A stretch of 22,629 nucleotides of DNA. It comes from JAKFDK01 sp036676195. GTDB taxonomy: Bacteria > Bacillota > Sulfobacillia > Symbiobacteriales > ZC4RG38. This document shows, one piece after another, positions 1 through 6,484 of the stretch. Numbering within the stretch: position 1 is the first letter of the stretch; the number at the start of each line of letters is the position of its first letter. Under the pieces are notes generated by a model. That model did not search any database and was not told the DNA's origin. It saw only the letters and a list, made by a program, of their open reading frames with translations. Made by a program: the position numbers and the translations under genes. Where the stretch lies: contig JAKFDK010000145.1 in assembly GCA_036676195.1 (NCBI GenBank), positions 1 to 22,629 of the forward strand, written 5' to 3'.

Positions 1-82
1 AGACGACCAGGTTGATCGGCCGGGAGTGTAAGCGCTGTGAGGCGTTGAGCGGACCGGTACGAATCGGTCGAGGGCTTGACCC
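1..82 (+). rRNA. rrl: 23S rRNA, 3' end (partial)
   Basis: The first about 80 bases match the conserved 3' terminus of bacterial 23S rRNA: a GACGACCAGGTTGAT-type segment, GTGTAAGCGC, GCGTTGAGC, a CCGGTACGAATCGGTCGAGG stretch and a final GCTTGACC that normally pairs with the 5' end of the molecule. The rest of the gene lies left of the window. The exact mature end is estimated (positions 79-83). No 5S rRNA follows before the terminator. Confidence 0.93.
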
Positions 83-146
83 GCTAAAGCATTCCTCGTC
101 CTGCCTGTGGCGCAGATTTCCCCTGGAAGAAGCCCATCCTCTGTGT

Positions 147-200
147 ACTGCTGTTACGTTAAGCAGTGCCCACCGAATACATCGGTGGGCTATATTTGTT
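147..200 (+). terminator. rRNA operon terminator (two hairpins)
   Basis: Two adjacent hairpins lie about 65-105 bases after the 23S end. The first has arms ACTGCT (147-152) and AGCAGT (162-167). The second is a perfect 9-bp stem, GCCCACCGA (168-176) with TCGGTGGGC (182-190), followed by the T-rich TATATTTGTTGTT. This is the expected end of the rRNA transcript. The 83-146 stretch between them holds no 5S rRNA, tRNA or ORF that I can support. Confidence 0.7.
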
Positions 201-202
201 GT

Positions 203-233
203 TGGCAAAGCGCCGACCCGATAGGGGTCGGCG
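203..233 (-). terminator. Hairpin downstream of the Cld-family gene
   Basis: A 9-bp stem, CGCCGACCC (211-219) with GGGTCGGCG (225-233), sits 10 bases beyond the stop codon of the minus-strand Cld-family gene. Read on the minus strand it is followed only by a short CTTTG run, so it is a weak candidate terminator. It also separates the gene from the converging rRNA transcript. Confidence 0.45.
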
Positions 234-242
234 TGGGTGCGG

Positions 243-983
243 TCACGGGTTCGCTTCGGGCTGCACGGGTGCAGGTTGGAAAGTTGCTGCAGGGGAGCGC
301 ATTTGCAGATGTTCCTGCCATTCCAACAGGGTAACAGGGATAGCCTGTAAAACCTGTTCATGGCGGCCCCAATAGCGCCCTTCCCGCAGCATCTTCAGCT
401 TGTCGTAGGCTTCTTGAACCATCCCCGGATCGTTGGCTTCCATGTAGTAAACGTAATCCTGTTGGGTGTCCAGCCCCTCCGAATAGTAACAGCAGCGGTA
501 GAGTGCATCACTGTACTCCAGCCCATGGGTGACGTGTTCCTGCACCATAGCCCGCCGTTCCCCTTCAGGAAAGTGCGCCCAGTCGGCGGTGCGGCTGATG
601 GAAAACAGGAACGCCCACTTTTTGGGGGCTGGAGACGGTCTCCTTTGCGTCAATTCCCGCAGTAGCCCCGCGTCTGCATAGCGTGGTAACCTTGTCTGTC
701 CGCTCATGGTGCGCACGGTCTCGATGTGCCTGAAAAGAGCAGAAGCCCTTGTTTCTAGTACCAGGTTACGCAGCGCCTCGGGGTTATCGGATTCCCAGCG
801 GAGGACAAAATCGCAGTCCGGGTGGCTGTTTTCGGGGAGAAACTGATCCACCCGCACCGGTTGGTGACGGGTCAGCAATAGCTGCAGTTCGCTCAGGAGG
901 GCATCCTGTTCCGCCCGTTCCGTGGCCGCCCAGGAAGGGCGCAAACGCTCGAAGCTAAACTGGCAATGAATGGTCCCCTGCAT
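243..983 (-). CDS. Chlorite dismutase / HemQ family heme protein
   Basis: A 246-residue cytoplasmic protein of the chlorite dismutase (Cld) superfamily, with no signal peptide. The C-terminal half carries the family pattern: W135, the presumed proximal heme ligand H150, R163 thirteen residues later, a YYSEGLD turn, a YYMEANDP strand and E201. By recalled numbering, chlorite dismutases of perchlorate reducers have W155, H170, R183 and E220 with the same spacing apart from one inserted residue. Firmicutes HemQ (coproheme decarboxylase) instead has Gln at the +13 position. The arginine therefore favours genuine chlorite dismutase chemistry (chlorite to chloride plus O2), but a heme-synthesis or peroxidase role is not excluded. 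The ATG at 983 follows AAAGGGGG at about 10 bases. The upstream neighbour is a cupredoxin lipoprotein on the same strand, separated by a terminator. Confidence 0.85.
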   Translation of the reverse strand: MQGTIHCQFSFERLRPSWAATERAEQDALLSELQLLLTRHQPVRVDQFLPENSHPDCDFVLRWESDNPEALRNLVLETRASALFRHIETVRTMSGQTRLPRYADAGLLRELTQRRPSPAPKKWAFLFSISRTADWAHFPEGERRAMVQEHVTHGLEYSDALYRCCYYSEGLDTQQDYVYYMEANDPGMVQEAYDKLKMLREGRYWGRHEQVLQAIPVTLLEWQEHLQMRSPAATFQPAPVQPEANP

Positions 984-1023
984 CAGATTGAAACCCCCTT
1001 TGTGGGTATTCTCCCCTGTAATC

Positions 1024-1057
1024 GCAAAAACAAACGGGCAGCCAGATGGCTGCCCGT
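1024..1057 (-). terminator. Intrinsic terminator of the cupredoxin gene
   Basis: A perfect 10-bp stem, ACGGGCAGCC (1034-1043) with GGCTGCCCGT (1048-1057), has a 4-base loop. On the minus strand it is followed by TTGTTTTTG. It lies 20 bases after the cupredoxin stop and 50 bases before the Cld-family start, so the latter is expressed by read-through or from a promoter overlapping this region. Confidence 0.85.
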
Positions 1058-1076
1058 ATCCTGTAATTGAAACAGT

Positions 1077-1448
1077 TTACTTGACCTCGAAGGTGCCCTT
1101 CATGCCGCCATCCTTATGGCCGGGCTGGTTGCAGATGATCTCATACTTGGCAGCCTTTTCAAGCGTAATCGTCACGTCCTTGGACTCCCCGCCGGCCAGT
1201 TCATGCTTGATGCTGGTGCCGGCGATGCTGAAGTCGTGATCCTGGGTGCCCTTGTTGACCAGCTTGAACTTGTACTCACCGGGGGCACCACTGAAGGTGG
1301 CGGGCTTGAACTTCAGGTCATCGGTCATCTCAACAGTGCCCAGATCCTTGGCCCCAGCACCACCGCCGGCGTTGCCGCCGCCGCCGCAGCCGGTCAGGCC
1401 AACAGTCGCCACCAGGGCGATACCTACGAATAGAGCGGACTTCCTCAA
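1077..1448 (-). CDS. Cupredoxin (blue copper) lipoprotein
   Basis: A 123-residue exported electron carrier. Residues 1-21 form a lipoprotein signal (hydrophobic run, then lipobox LTGC with C21), followed by a Gly/Ala-rich linker and a plastocyanin/azurin-like domain (about 38-123). A complete type 1 copper site is visible: H71 in a DHDF motif, C106 and H111 in ICNQPGH, and M116 in GGM. The start is TTG at 1448, supported by AAGGAG nine bases upstream; no better ATG exists. The lipid anchor places it outside the membrane, where it could shuttle electrons to or from a membrane oxidase or reductase. Its maturation would need Lgt, which is encoded at 12.97 kb. The redox partner is unknown. Confidence 0.9.
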   Translation of the reverse strand: MRKSALFVGIALVATVGLTGCGGGGNAGGGAGAKDLGTVEMTDDLKFKPATFSGAPGEYKFKLVNKGTQDHDFSIAGTSIKHELAGGESKDVTITLEKAAKYEIICNQPGHKDGGMKGTFEVK

Positions 1449-1530
1449 CGCGACTCACTCCTTATACAGCACTTGTCTATCCGGCTTCTCCAAGCATAAG
1501 ACATGATTACCGAAGTAGAGGATAGCACTT

Positions 1531-1562
1531 TGGTGCACCAGGGCGCTACTGACATATGTCAG
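1531..1562. promoter_or_regulatory. Two perfect palindromes upstream of the cupredoxin gene
   Basis: TGGTGCACCA (1531-1540) and the 14-bp perfect dyad CTGACATATGTCAG (1549-1562) lie 83-114 bases upstream of the cupredoxin start codon, in non-coding DNA. Their position fits operators for that gene. I see no convincing -35/-10 pair, and the binding protein is unknown. Confidence 0.4.
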
Positions 1563-1605
1563 GTCTTTGCCAGATGTTCCGGAGGAATTGAGCAGGCCGG
1601 TGGAA

Positions 1606-1648
1606 CAGAAAAAGACCGGGGACGCCTACATGGTCGCAGGCTCCCCGG
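1606..1648 (-). terminator. Intrinsic terminator of the 49-residue membrane protein gene
   Basis: Arms CCGGGGA (1616-1622) and TCCCCGG (1642-1648) pair, with an inner GCCT/AGGC stem. On the minus strand the hairpin is followed by TCTTTTTCTG. It begins 12 bases after the stop codon of the small ORF at 1661-1810, which supports that ORF as a real gene. Confidence 0.75.
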
Positions 1649-1660
1649 ATACGTGTCTGG

Positions 1661-1810
1661 TTATGGGTCGGACGTCGGGCCGAACAATCGCTCTGCCAGG
1701 ATCTGCCCCTGGCGGTCAACCAGGGCGATACGCCGCCGGTGACGGTGGACTGCGAAACCGCACCCCAGGCTGAGCAGGACCAGAACAGTCAGGAAGACCC
1801 ATCCGCCCAT
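1661..1810 (-). CDS. Small single-pass membrane protein (49 aa), unknown function
   Basis: A short ORF starting at ATG 1810 with AGGAGGGG 9-11 bases upstream, ending at TAA, and followed at once by an intrinsic terminator. Residues 4-21 (WVFLTVLVLLSLGCGFAV) form one hydrophobic segment, followed by a strongly basic HRHRRR patch and a soluble tail of about 22 residues. This predicts an N-out/C-in single-span protein. It lies just downstream of the pit gene on the same strand, beyond pit's terminator. I do not recognise a family. The evidence for it being real is the ribosome binding site, the membrane segment and the bracketing terminators. Confidence 0.65.
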   Translation of the reverse strand: MGGWVFLTVLVLLSLGCGFAVHRHRRRIALVDRQGQILAERLFGPTSDP

Positions 1811-1881
1811 CTCTCGCGTCCCCTCCTAACCGTGTCACTGGGTATCAGATACGCAGTAACTGCGACGAATTCCTTCCAAAC

Positions 1882-1917
1882 AAAAAAACCCGCCGGGTTG
1901 GCCGGACGGGTTTTTTC
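1882..1917. terminator. Bidirectional intrinsic terminator after pit
   Basis: AAAAAACCCG (1883-1892) pairs with CGGGTTTTTT (1907-1916), with an inner CCGG/CCGG stem. There is a run of T after the stem on either strand. It lies 10 bases after the pit stop codon and serves chiefly the minus-strand pit transcript. Confidence 0.9.
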
Positions 1918-1925
1918 GATCAGAG

Positions 1926-2933
1926 TCACACGGCCCACAAACTCAGTAACTTGTAAGTCAGGTAGGACACAAGGGCGGTACCGGGCAGTGTGAGGACCCA
2001 GGCGTAAATGATCTTGTTGGCAACTCCCCAGCGCACGGCTGATACCCGGGTTGCCACGCCTACCCCCAGAATGGATCCGGTAATCGTGTGCGTGGTGCTG
2101 ACGGGAATACCTAAATGTGCGGTTAGCGTCAGGAAGATGCCTGCGCCGGTTTCGGCCGCAAACCCATGAACCGGCTTGAGGTGCAGCATGCGCATCCCCA
2201 GGGTCTTGATGACTCCCCAACCGCCGACCAGGGTACCAAGGCCCATGGCGGTGGCAGACGCCCAAATGACCCAGGTAGGTACGGTAATGGACTGGATAAA
2301 CCCACCGGCGAAAAGAGCCAGAGTAATGACGCCCATCACCTTTTGGGCGTCGCTGGTGCCGTGGCTGAACGACATGAAGGCTACCGAAACGAGCTGGAGG
2401 ACTTTAAACCACTTGTTCACCCGGTGCGGAGGCCAGTTGGCGAAAATGATATTCAACAACTTCATGATCAGCCAGCCGACAGCACCGCCGAGAAGCGGGG
2501 AGAGCAGCATTGCAATCAGTACCGTCTGGATGCCGCCCCATTTGACGATATCCCAGCCGCCCTTGGCAAGGGCACTGCCCACCATGCCGCCGATCAAGGC
2601 ATGGGACGCACTGATTGGCAGACCCATAAACGTACAGACGACGTTCCAGAGGATCCCCCCGGCCAGGGCGGCCAGGACGGTGGCTTGTGTGATATGGGTT
2701 GGGTCCACCAGCCCGCTGCCAATGGTCTTGGCAACGGCGGTGGAAGCAAAGGCACCGACCACGTTCAGTACAGCCGCCAGAAAGACGGCTTGCAGGGGGC
2801 TGAGCACCCGGGTAGATACAACGGTGGCAATGGAGTTGGCAGCGTCATTCCAACCATTGGTGAAGTCGAAAAACAGGGCGGCAACGATCACAATGATAAT
2901 CAGCCAACCGGCATCAGGCACATGACTTCCCAC
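1926..2933 (-). CDS. pit: Low-affinity inorganic phosphate transporter, Pit family
   Basis: A 335-residue polytopic inner-membrane protein that imports phosphate (usually as a metal-phosphate complex with H+). The duplicated family signatures are present: FDFTNGWNDAANSIATVVST near residues 21-41, GLPISASHALIGGMVGSA, a central MSFSHGTSDAQKVMG, and GIPVSTTHTITGSILGVG near the C-terminus. The length fits short bacterial Pit proteins. The start is uncertain: GTG at 2933 or an in-frame GTG at 2921 are both possible, and neither has a strong ribosome binding site. Pit genes often sit next to a PhoU-like (DUF47) gene; none is seen here. The upstream neighbour is divergent. Confidence 0.93.
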   Translation of the reverse strand: MGSHVPDAGWLIIIVIVAALFFDFTNGWNDAANSIATVVSTRVLSPLQAVFLAAVLNVVGAFASTAVAKTIGSGLVDPTHITQATVLAALAGGILWNVVCTFMGLPISASHALIGGMVGSALAKGGWDIVKWGGIQTVLIAMLLSPLLGGAVGWLIMKLLNIIFANWPPHRVNKWFKVLQLVSVAFMSFSHGTSDAQKVMGVITLALFAGGFIQSITVPTWVIWASATAMGLGTLVGGWGVIKTLGMRMLHLKPVHGFAAETGAGIFLTLTAHLGIPVSTTHTITGSILGVGVATRVSAVRWGVANKIIYAWVLTLPGTALVSYLTYKLLSLWAV

Positions 2934-3102
2934 GCTTTCCGTTTAACAATAAAACAGATCTCTATGCTCCCTCCCACATGGGCCGATCGTCCAGGCACAA
3001 CAGACTGGTTTGAAGGACACTTACCGGTTATCTTCCGTGAAAGTGTAAGATAGTAGCGAGGTCAATGTTGTGTCCGGATTTAGCAGGTGGGAGGGAAGCC
3101 AT

Positions 3103-4014
3103 GTGCGGGTGATTGTGACAGGCGGAACAGGGCTCGTCGGACTGGGGCTAGTACGGTTGCTTGCTGAGGCAGGTCATCAGGCCACGGTTCTGACCAGAAA
3201 CGCACAGCAGGCCACCCGATCTCTCCCGGAAGGGGTCCGTGCGGTGGATTGGGACAACACGTTGGACTGGTATGCTGAAATGGAATGTGCGGATGCTGTG
3301 GTGAATCTCGCCGGCGAATCTATAGCCGGAGGACGTTGGACGCCTGCCCGTAAGCACAAAATCCGGGACAGCCGGACCATGACCACTCACCGGCTGGTTG
3401 CCGCCATGGGCCGGTCACCGCGGCGTCCCAAAGTGTTGGTAAGCGCTTCTGCGGTGGGATACTACGGGCCACATGGCGCCGAGCACGTCACCGAGTCGGA
3501 GCCACCCGGTGCTGATTTTCTGGCACACGTGTGCCGGGATTGGGAACTGGAAGCGACCGGAGCCGTTGAACTGGGTGTACGTGTCGTCTTGTTGAGGTTG
3601 GGTGTTGTATTGGGGGATGACGGTGGCGCGCTGGCCCGGATGCTACTCCCGTTCCGCTTATTTGTTGGCGGCCCATTGGGGAACGGGCGACAGCCATTTC
3701 CCTGGATCCACCGCGACGATGTCATCGGCCTGATTGAGTTTGCCCTGACGAATTCAGCAGTGCAAGGGCCAATTAACGCTACCGCCCCGGATTTGCATAC
3801 CAATCTTTCGTTTAGTCAGGCCCTGGGGCGGGTGTTGGGGCGCCCGTGCTGGGCACCGGTACCCGGACCCGTGCTGCGGCTGCTTTTGGGCGAGATGGCT
3901 GGGCCGCTGTTGCTGCAGGGTCAGCAGGTGGTACCGGCGCTGGCCCAAAGACTGGGATATCAGTTCAAGTATCCAGTGTTAGGCACTGCCTTGAAATCTA
4001 TTGTACGACGGTAG
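3103..4014 (+). CDS. TIGR01777 family NAD(P)-dependent epimerase-like protein
   Basis: A 303-residue extended short-chain dehydrogenase/reductase of the TIGR01777 (YfcH/SDR39U1) family. The N-terminal Rossmann motif VTGGTGLVGLGLVRLL binds the dinucleotide. Further family marks are NLAGESIAGGRWT, a SASAVGYYG segment with the active-site Tyr region, TESEPPGADFL, WIHRDDVIGLIEFAL and a C-terminal DUF1731-like region. The physiological substrate is not known for the family. GTG at 3103 is chosen because GGGAGGG ends 7 bases upstream and it leaves the Rossmann strand at the extreme N-terminus; a GTG at 3070 would add 11 residues without a ribosome binding site. It converges on the DsrE-family gene, 27 bases away. 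Confidence 0.9.
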   Translation: MRVIVTGGTGLVGLGLVRLLAEAGHQATVLTRNAQQATRSLPEGVRAVDWDNTLDWYAEMECADAVVNLAGESIAGGRWTPARKHKIRDSRTMTTHRLVAAMGRSPRRPKVLVSASAVGYYGPHGAEHVTESEPPGADFLAHVCRDWELEATGAVELGVRVVLLRLGVVLGDDGGALARMLLPFRLFVGGPLGNGRQPFPWIHRDDVIGLIEFALTNSAVQGPINATAPDLHTNLSFSQALGRVLGRPCWAPVPGPVLRLLLGEMAGPLLLQGQQVVPALAQRLGYQFKYPVLGTALKSIVRR

Positions 4015-4041
4015 CAGGGCGGCAGGTATAGGGCAAAAGTG

Positions 4042-4410
4042 TCACAGGGTAATGACCTGATCAGGCGGGTTGGAAGCCAGGGCGGTGTAAAGGCAGGGGA
4101 AGCACCCGACCCGCACCCCTTCCACGGTACCTACAGGGTAGCAGTTTCCGGAGTCGTCTTTTTCGGCCAGGCCCCGCTCCAGTGCACACTGATCGCAGAG
4201 CATCAGCATGATGCCAAGTTCCTGGGCAACCTTACCTAACCGTTCACCCAGCGGGTCGCCCTTACGCAACACGTAGGTGTTGTCGTCGAAAAAGAACATG
4301 CCCACTACCTGTGCTCCGTGCGTGCCCTGCTCAAGCTGGGGCAGAATCATCTTGCCCAGCTTATAGCTGGCGGTATGGCCAGAAGTACTAAAGATGTAAG
4401 CAACTTTCAC
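4042..4410 (-). CDS. DsrE-family protein with two CxxC motifs
   Basis: A 122-residue soluble protein of the DsrE/DsrF/TusD fold: MKVAYIFSTSGHTASYKLG at the start, a GMFFFDDNTYVLRKGDP segment, and LMLCDQCALERG. Five cysteines are visible: C72 and C75 (CDQC), C90, and C103 and C106 (CFPC). This suggests thiol/sulfur transfer or metal binding rather than a purely structural role. From memory it resembles the SaoD subgroup of DsrE-related proteins, but no other genes of that system are present. The GTG start at 4410 has AGAGGAG about 10 bases upstream. It is on the same strand as the yhbH-spoVR-prkA operon but 121 bases after prkA's hairpin, so probably a separate transcript. Confidence 0.8.
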   Translation of the reverse strand: MKVAYIFSTSGHTASYKLGKMILPQLEQGTHGAQVVGMFFFDDNTYVLRKGDPLGERLGKVAQELGIMLMLCDQCALERGLAEKDDSGNCYPVGTVEGVRVGCFPCLYTALASNPPDQVITL

Positions 4411-4530
4411 GAGTCTTTTCTCCTCTTTCCTTGCTCTAAAAAGTCAATGTTAGCGTTGCAACAGGTCGGTAACTTCGCCAAATGGCGTGGAATTTCCTTG
4501 GTGAAGCGGAGTTCAGGGCAGATATAACAG

Positions 4531-4569
4531 GCATGACCCCATTCGGCATTTTGCCGAATGGGGCCATGC
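4531..4569 (-). terminator. Hairpin after prkA
   Basis: A long stem: CCCCATTCGGC (4537-4547) with GCCGAATGGGG (4553-4563), extended outward by GCATG/CATGC around a one-base mismatch. It lies 14 bases after the prkA stop. On the minus strand there is no clear U-run after it, so it may terminate with help or protect the 3' end of the mRNA. Confidence 0.6.
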
Positions 4570-4582
4570 TCCTGTGGTGCAA

Positions 4583-6484
4583 TCAGGCGTCAATGATGCT
4601 GCCCAGGTACCGCAGGACTTCCCGAGCGCAATGGTCGCAGTAGCCATCAGAGGTCAGTTGGCCAATGACGGCCTCCAGCTTCTTTCGCTGCCCATCGTCC
4701 AGCGACTGGGTCCGGGTGATGGTCTTCATGACCCCACGTACATCGGCGAAGATCTTGCCTTCCACCGCCTCACGCAGGCGGGCATGGGAGGTGTAATCAA
4801 ACCGCTGGCCACGGGTGGCCAAGTAGGCCACACGGGTCAGAACCTCCTCCCGAAACTCCTTCTTGGCATGTTCAGCAACGCCAATCTGCTCTTCTACAGA
4901 GCGCAGGAACTTTTCGTCGGCATCCCGCGGCTCCCCGGTCACCGGGTCGGTGAGTTTGTCCTTCTGCTTCCAGGCCATGGTCTCCTGGAGATACCGCTCC
5001 ACCATCCCCCGTGCCTGCTCTTCAAAGGCGTGCACAAAGGCCCGGGAGACGTCCTTGGTAATGAGCCGGTCGTATTCCTTGCGCACCTGTGCCAGCAGGT
5101 TCTTGTACCGCTCCTTGCTTTCGGCGGTGACGGTTGGGTGGCGGTCCAGATGGTCCAGCAGACCCCTGATGGCGTCAAGGGGATTGATGCACTGCACATC
5201 CGGGCGTCCCATGGCCTTGCCCAGGCCGTCGATAATAAACCGTGGCCCCAGGCCTTCCATACCTTCCCGCGGGGCCTTTTCCCGTAATTCCCTGACCTGG
5301 TGTTCGGTCCATCCCTCCAGCATATCGCCGTTGTAAAGCTTCATCTTGTCGATGGGCTTGATGTTGCTGCCGGACTTTTCGTCCAGTCGGGAGAGCACAC
5401 CAAACATGGCAGCCACCTCCAGGGTCAGGGGGGCGACATGCACGTTGTTGACATTGCCATGGGTAATCAGTTTTCGGTAAATCTTCTCCTCCTCGCTCAC
5501 CCTGAGGTTGTAGTGCACCCGGATGACATGCATGCGGTCCTGCAGGGCCTCGTTAGTGCGGTCGGCCAGAAAACGCTGGAACTCTGCCTCATTGGTATGA
5601 CTAATGACCACTTCATCGCAGTAAATGAGAGGGTAGCGTGGCGCCTTGATGACCTGCTCCTGGGCGAGGGTAAGCAGTACGTACAGGAAACGGTGGTCGG
5701 TCTTCAGGAGTTCAATGAACTCCATGACGCCCCGGTTGGCTACGTGCAACTCGCCGTTGAACTTATAGGCGTAGGGGTGGGACTCATCGCCGTACGCGCC
5801 TACGGTGGAAAGGTTCATGGAGCCGATCAGCTCGGAAATATCCTGGCTTTTGGGATCCGAGGGTGTAAAGGTGCCGATGCCGACCCGGGCTGCTTCGTTA
5901 AAGTGAACCCGCGTGACCCGGGCCTGGCGGGGGTCACCGCCCCACTCGTTTTCCAGCCGGTAACGGCATACCGGGCAGGGATCGCCTTCCACGACGATGC
6001 CGTAGTCTGACCGCAGCTGCTCTCGGGCGTTTTCGGGCAACAGGTGCAGGGGGTCTTCGTTGAGGGGGCAGCCTTTGAGGGCGTACACGGCTCCGGCGTC
6101 GGTCCGAGTCCATTCGGCCAGGCGCCGCTTGAGCAACGTGACAATAGTGCTCTTGCCGCCGGCGGGCGGGCCCATGAGCAGCAGCACGCGCTTGCGTACT
6201 TCCATGCCCTGGGCGGCAGCTCGGAAATAGTCGACGATGGCCTCCTGGACCTCGGGGATCCCAAAGATTTCATTATCAAAGAAGCGGTAATGAATCAGGT
6301 TACCCTTCTCATCTTTTTCAACACCGGGTGCCATTAACATTCGGTAGATGCGTTCATGCGACTTGGCTGCCAGATGCGGCTGCTCTATAACCAGATGCAG
6401 GTAGTCGGAGAAGCTGCCTTCCCAGGCCAGGGTACGGGAGCGGTGCAGGTTTTCTTCCAGGAGTAGGTTCAGGTCTCTGGCCAC
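4583..6484 (-). CDS. prkA: PrkA serine protein kinase / AAA+ protein
   Basis: 633 residues, matching the family length (Bacillus PrkA about 631). It combines an AAA+ ATPase core, Walker A GPPAGGKS at 105-112, with a C-terminal kinase-like region. A CPVC pair (170-173) is also visible. PrkA is a cytoplasmic stress- and sporulation-associated protein; in Bacillus it is linked to sporulation and in E. coli (YeaG) to nutrient stress. The start is GTG at 6484, with a GGGGGG run before it. It overlaps the end of spoVR by 16 bases, so it is translationally coupled and is the last gene of the yhbH-spoVR-prkA operon. Confidence 0.95.
   Translation of the reverse strand: MARDLNLLLEENLHRSRTLAWEGSFSDYLHLVIEQPHLAAKSHERIYRMLMAPGVEKDEKGNLIHYRFFDNEIFGIPEVQEAIVDYFRAAAQGMEVRKRVLLLMGPPAGGKSTIVTLLKRRLAEWTRTDAGAVYALKGCPLNEDPLHLLPENAREQLRSDYGIVVEGDPCPVCRYRLENEWGGDPRQARVTRVHFNEAARVGIGTFTPSDPKSQDISELIGSMNLSTVGAYGDESHPYAYKFNGELHVANRGVMEFIELLKTDHRFLYVLLTLAQEQVIKAPRYPLIYCDEVVISHTNEAEFQRFLADRTNEALQDRMHVIRVHYNLRVSEEEKIYRKLITHGNVNNVHVAPLTLEVAAMFGVLSRLDEKSGSNIKPIDKMKLYNGDMLEGWTEHQVRELREKAPREGMEGLGPRFIIDGLGKAMGRPDVQCINPLDAIRGLLDHLDRHPTVTAESKERYKNLLAQVRKEYDRLITKDVSRAFVHAFEEQARGMVERYLQETMAWKQKDKLTDPVTGEPRDADEKFLRSVEEQIGVAEHAKKEFREEVLTRVAYLATRGQRFDYTSHARLREAVEGKIFADVRGVMKTITRTQSLDDGQRKKLEAVIGQLTSDGYCDHCAREVLRYLGSIIDA

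Noticed and set aside
83..242. Possible 5S rRNA or tRNA after the 23S end
   Set aside because: No conserved 5S boxes or cloverleaf could be formed; the only structures are terminator hairpins.
1789..2265. Minus-strand frame overlapping the end of pit
   Set aside because: It overlaps pit in another frame and has no support; only the separate 49-codon ORF downstream (1661-1810) has a ribosome binding site and terminator.
2166..3053. A 295-codon open frame on the + strand opposite pit
   Set aside because: It is antisense to a well-conserved transporter, has a low-complexity Gly/Asp/Gln-rich composition and no ribosome binding site; it arises from GC-rich codon use.
4574..5287. Long plus-strand open frame opposite prkA
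   Set aside because: It lies opposite a strongly conserved kinase gene and shows no family features; a shadow frame.
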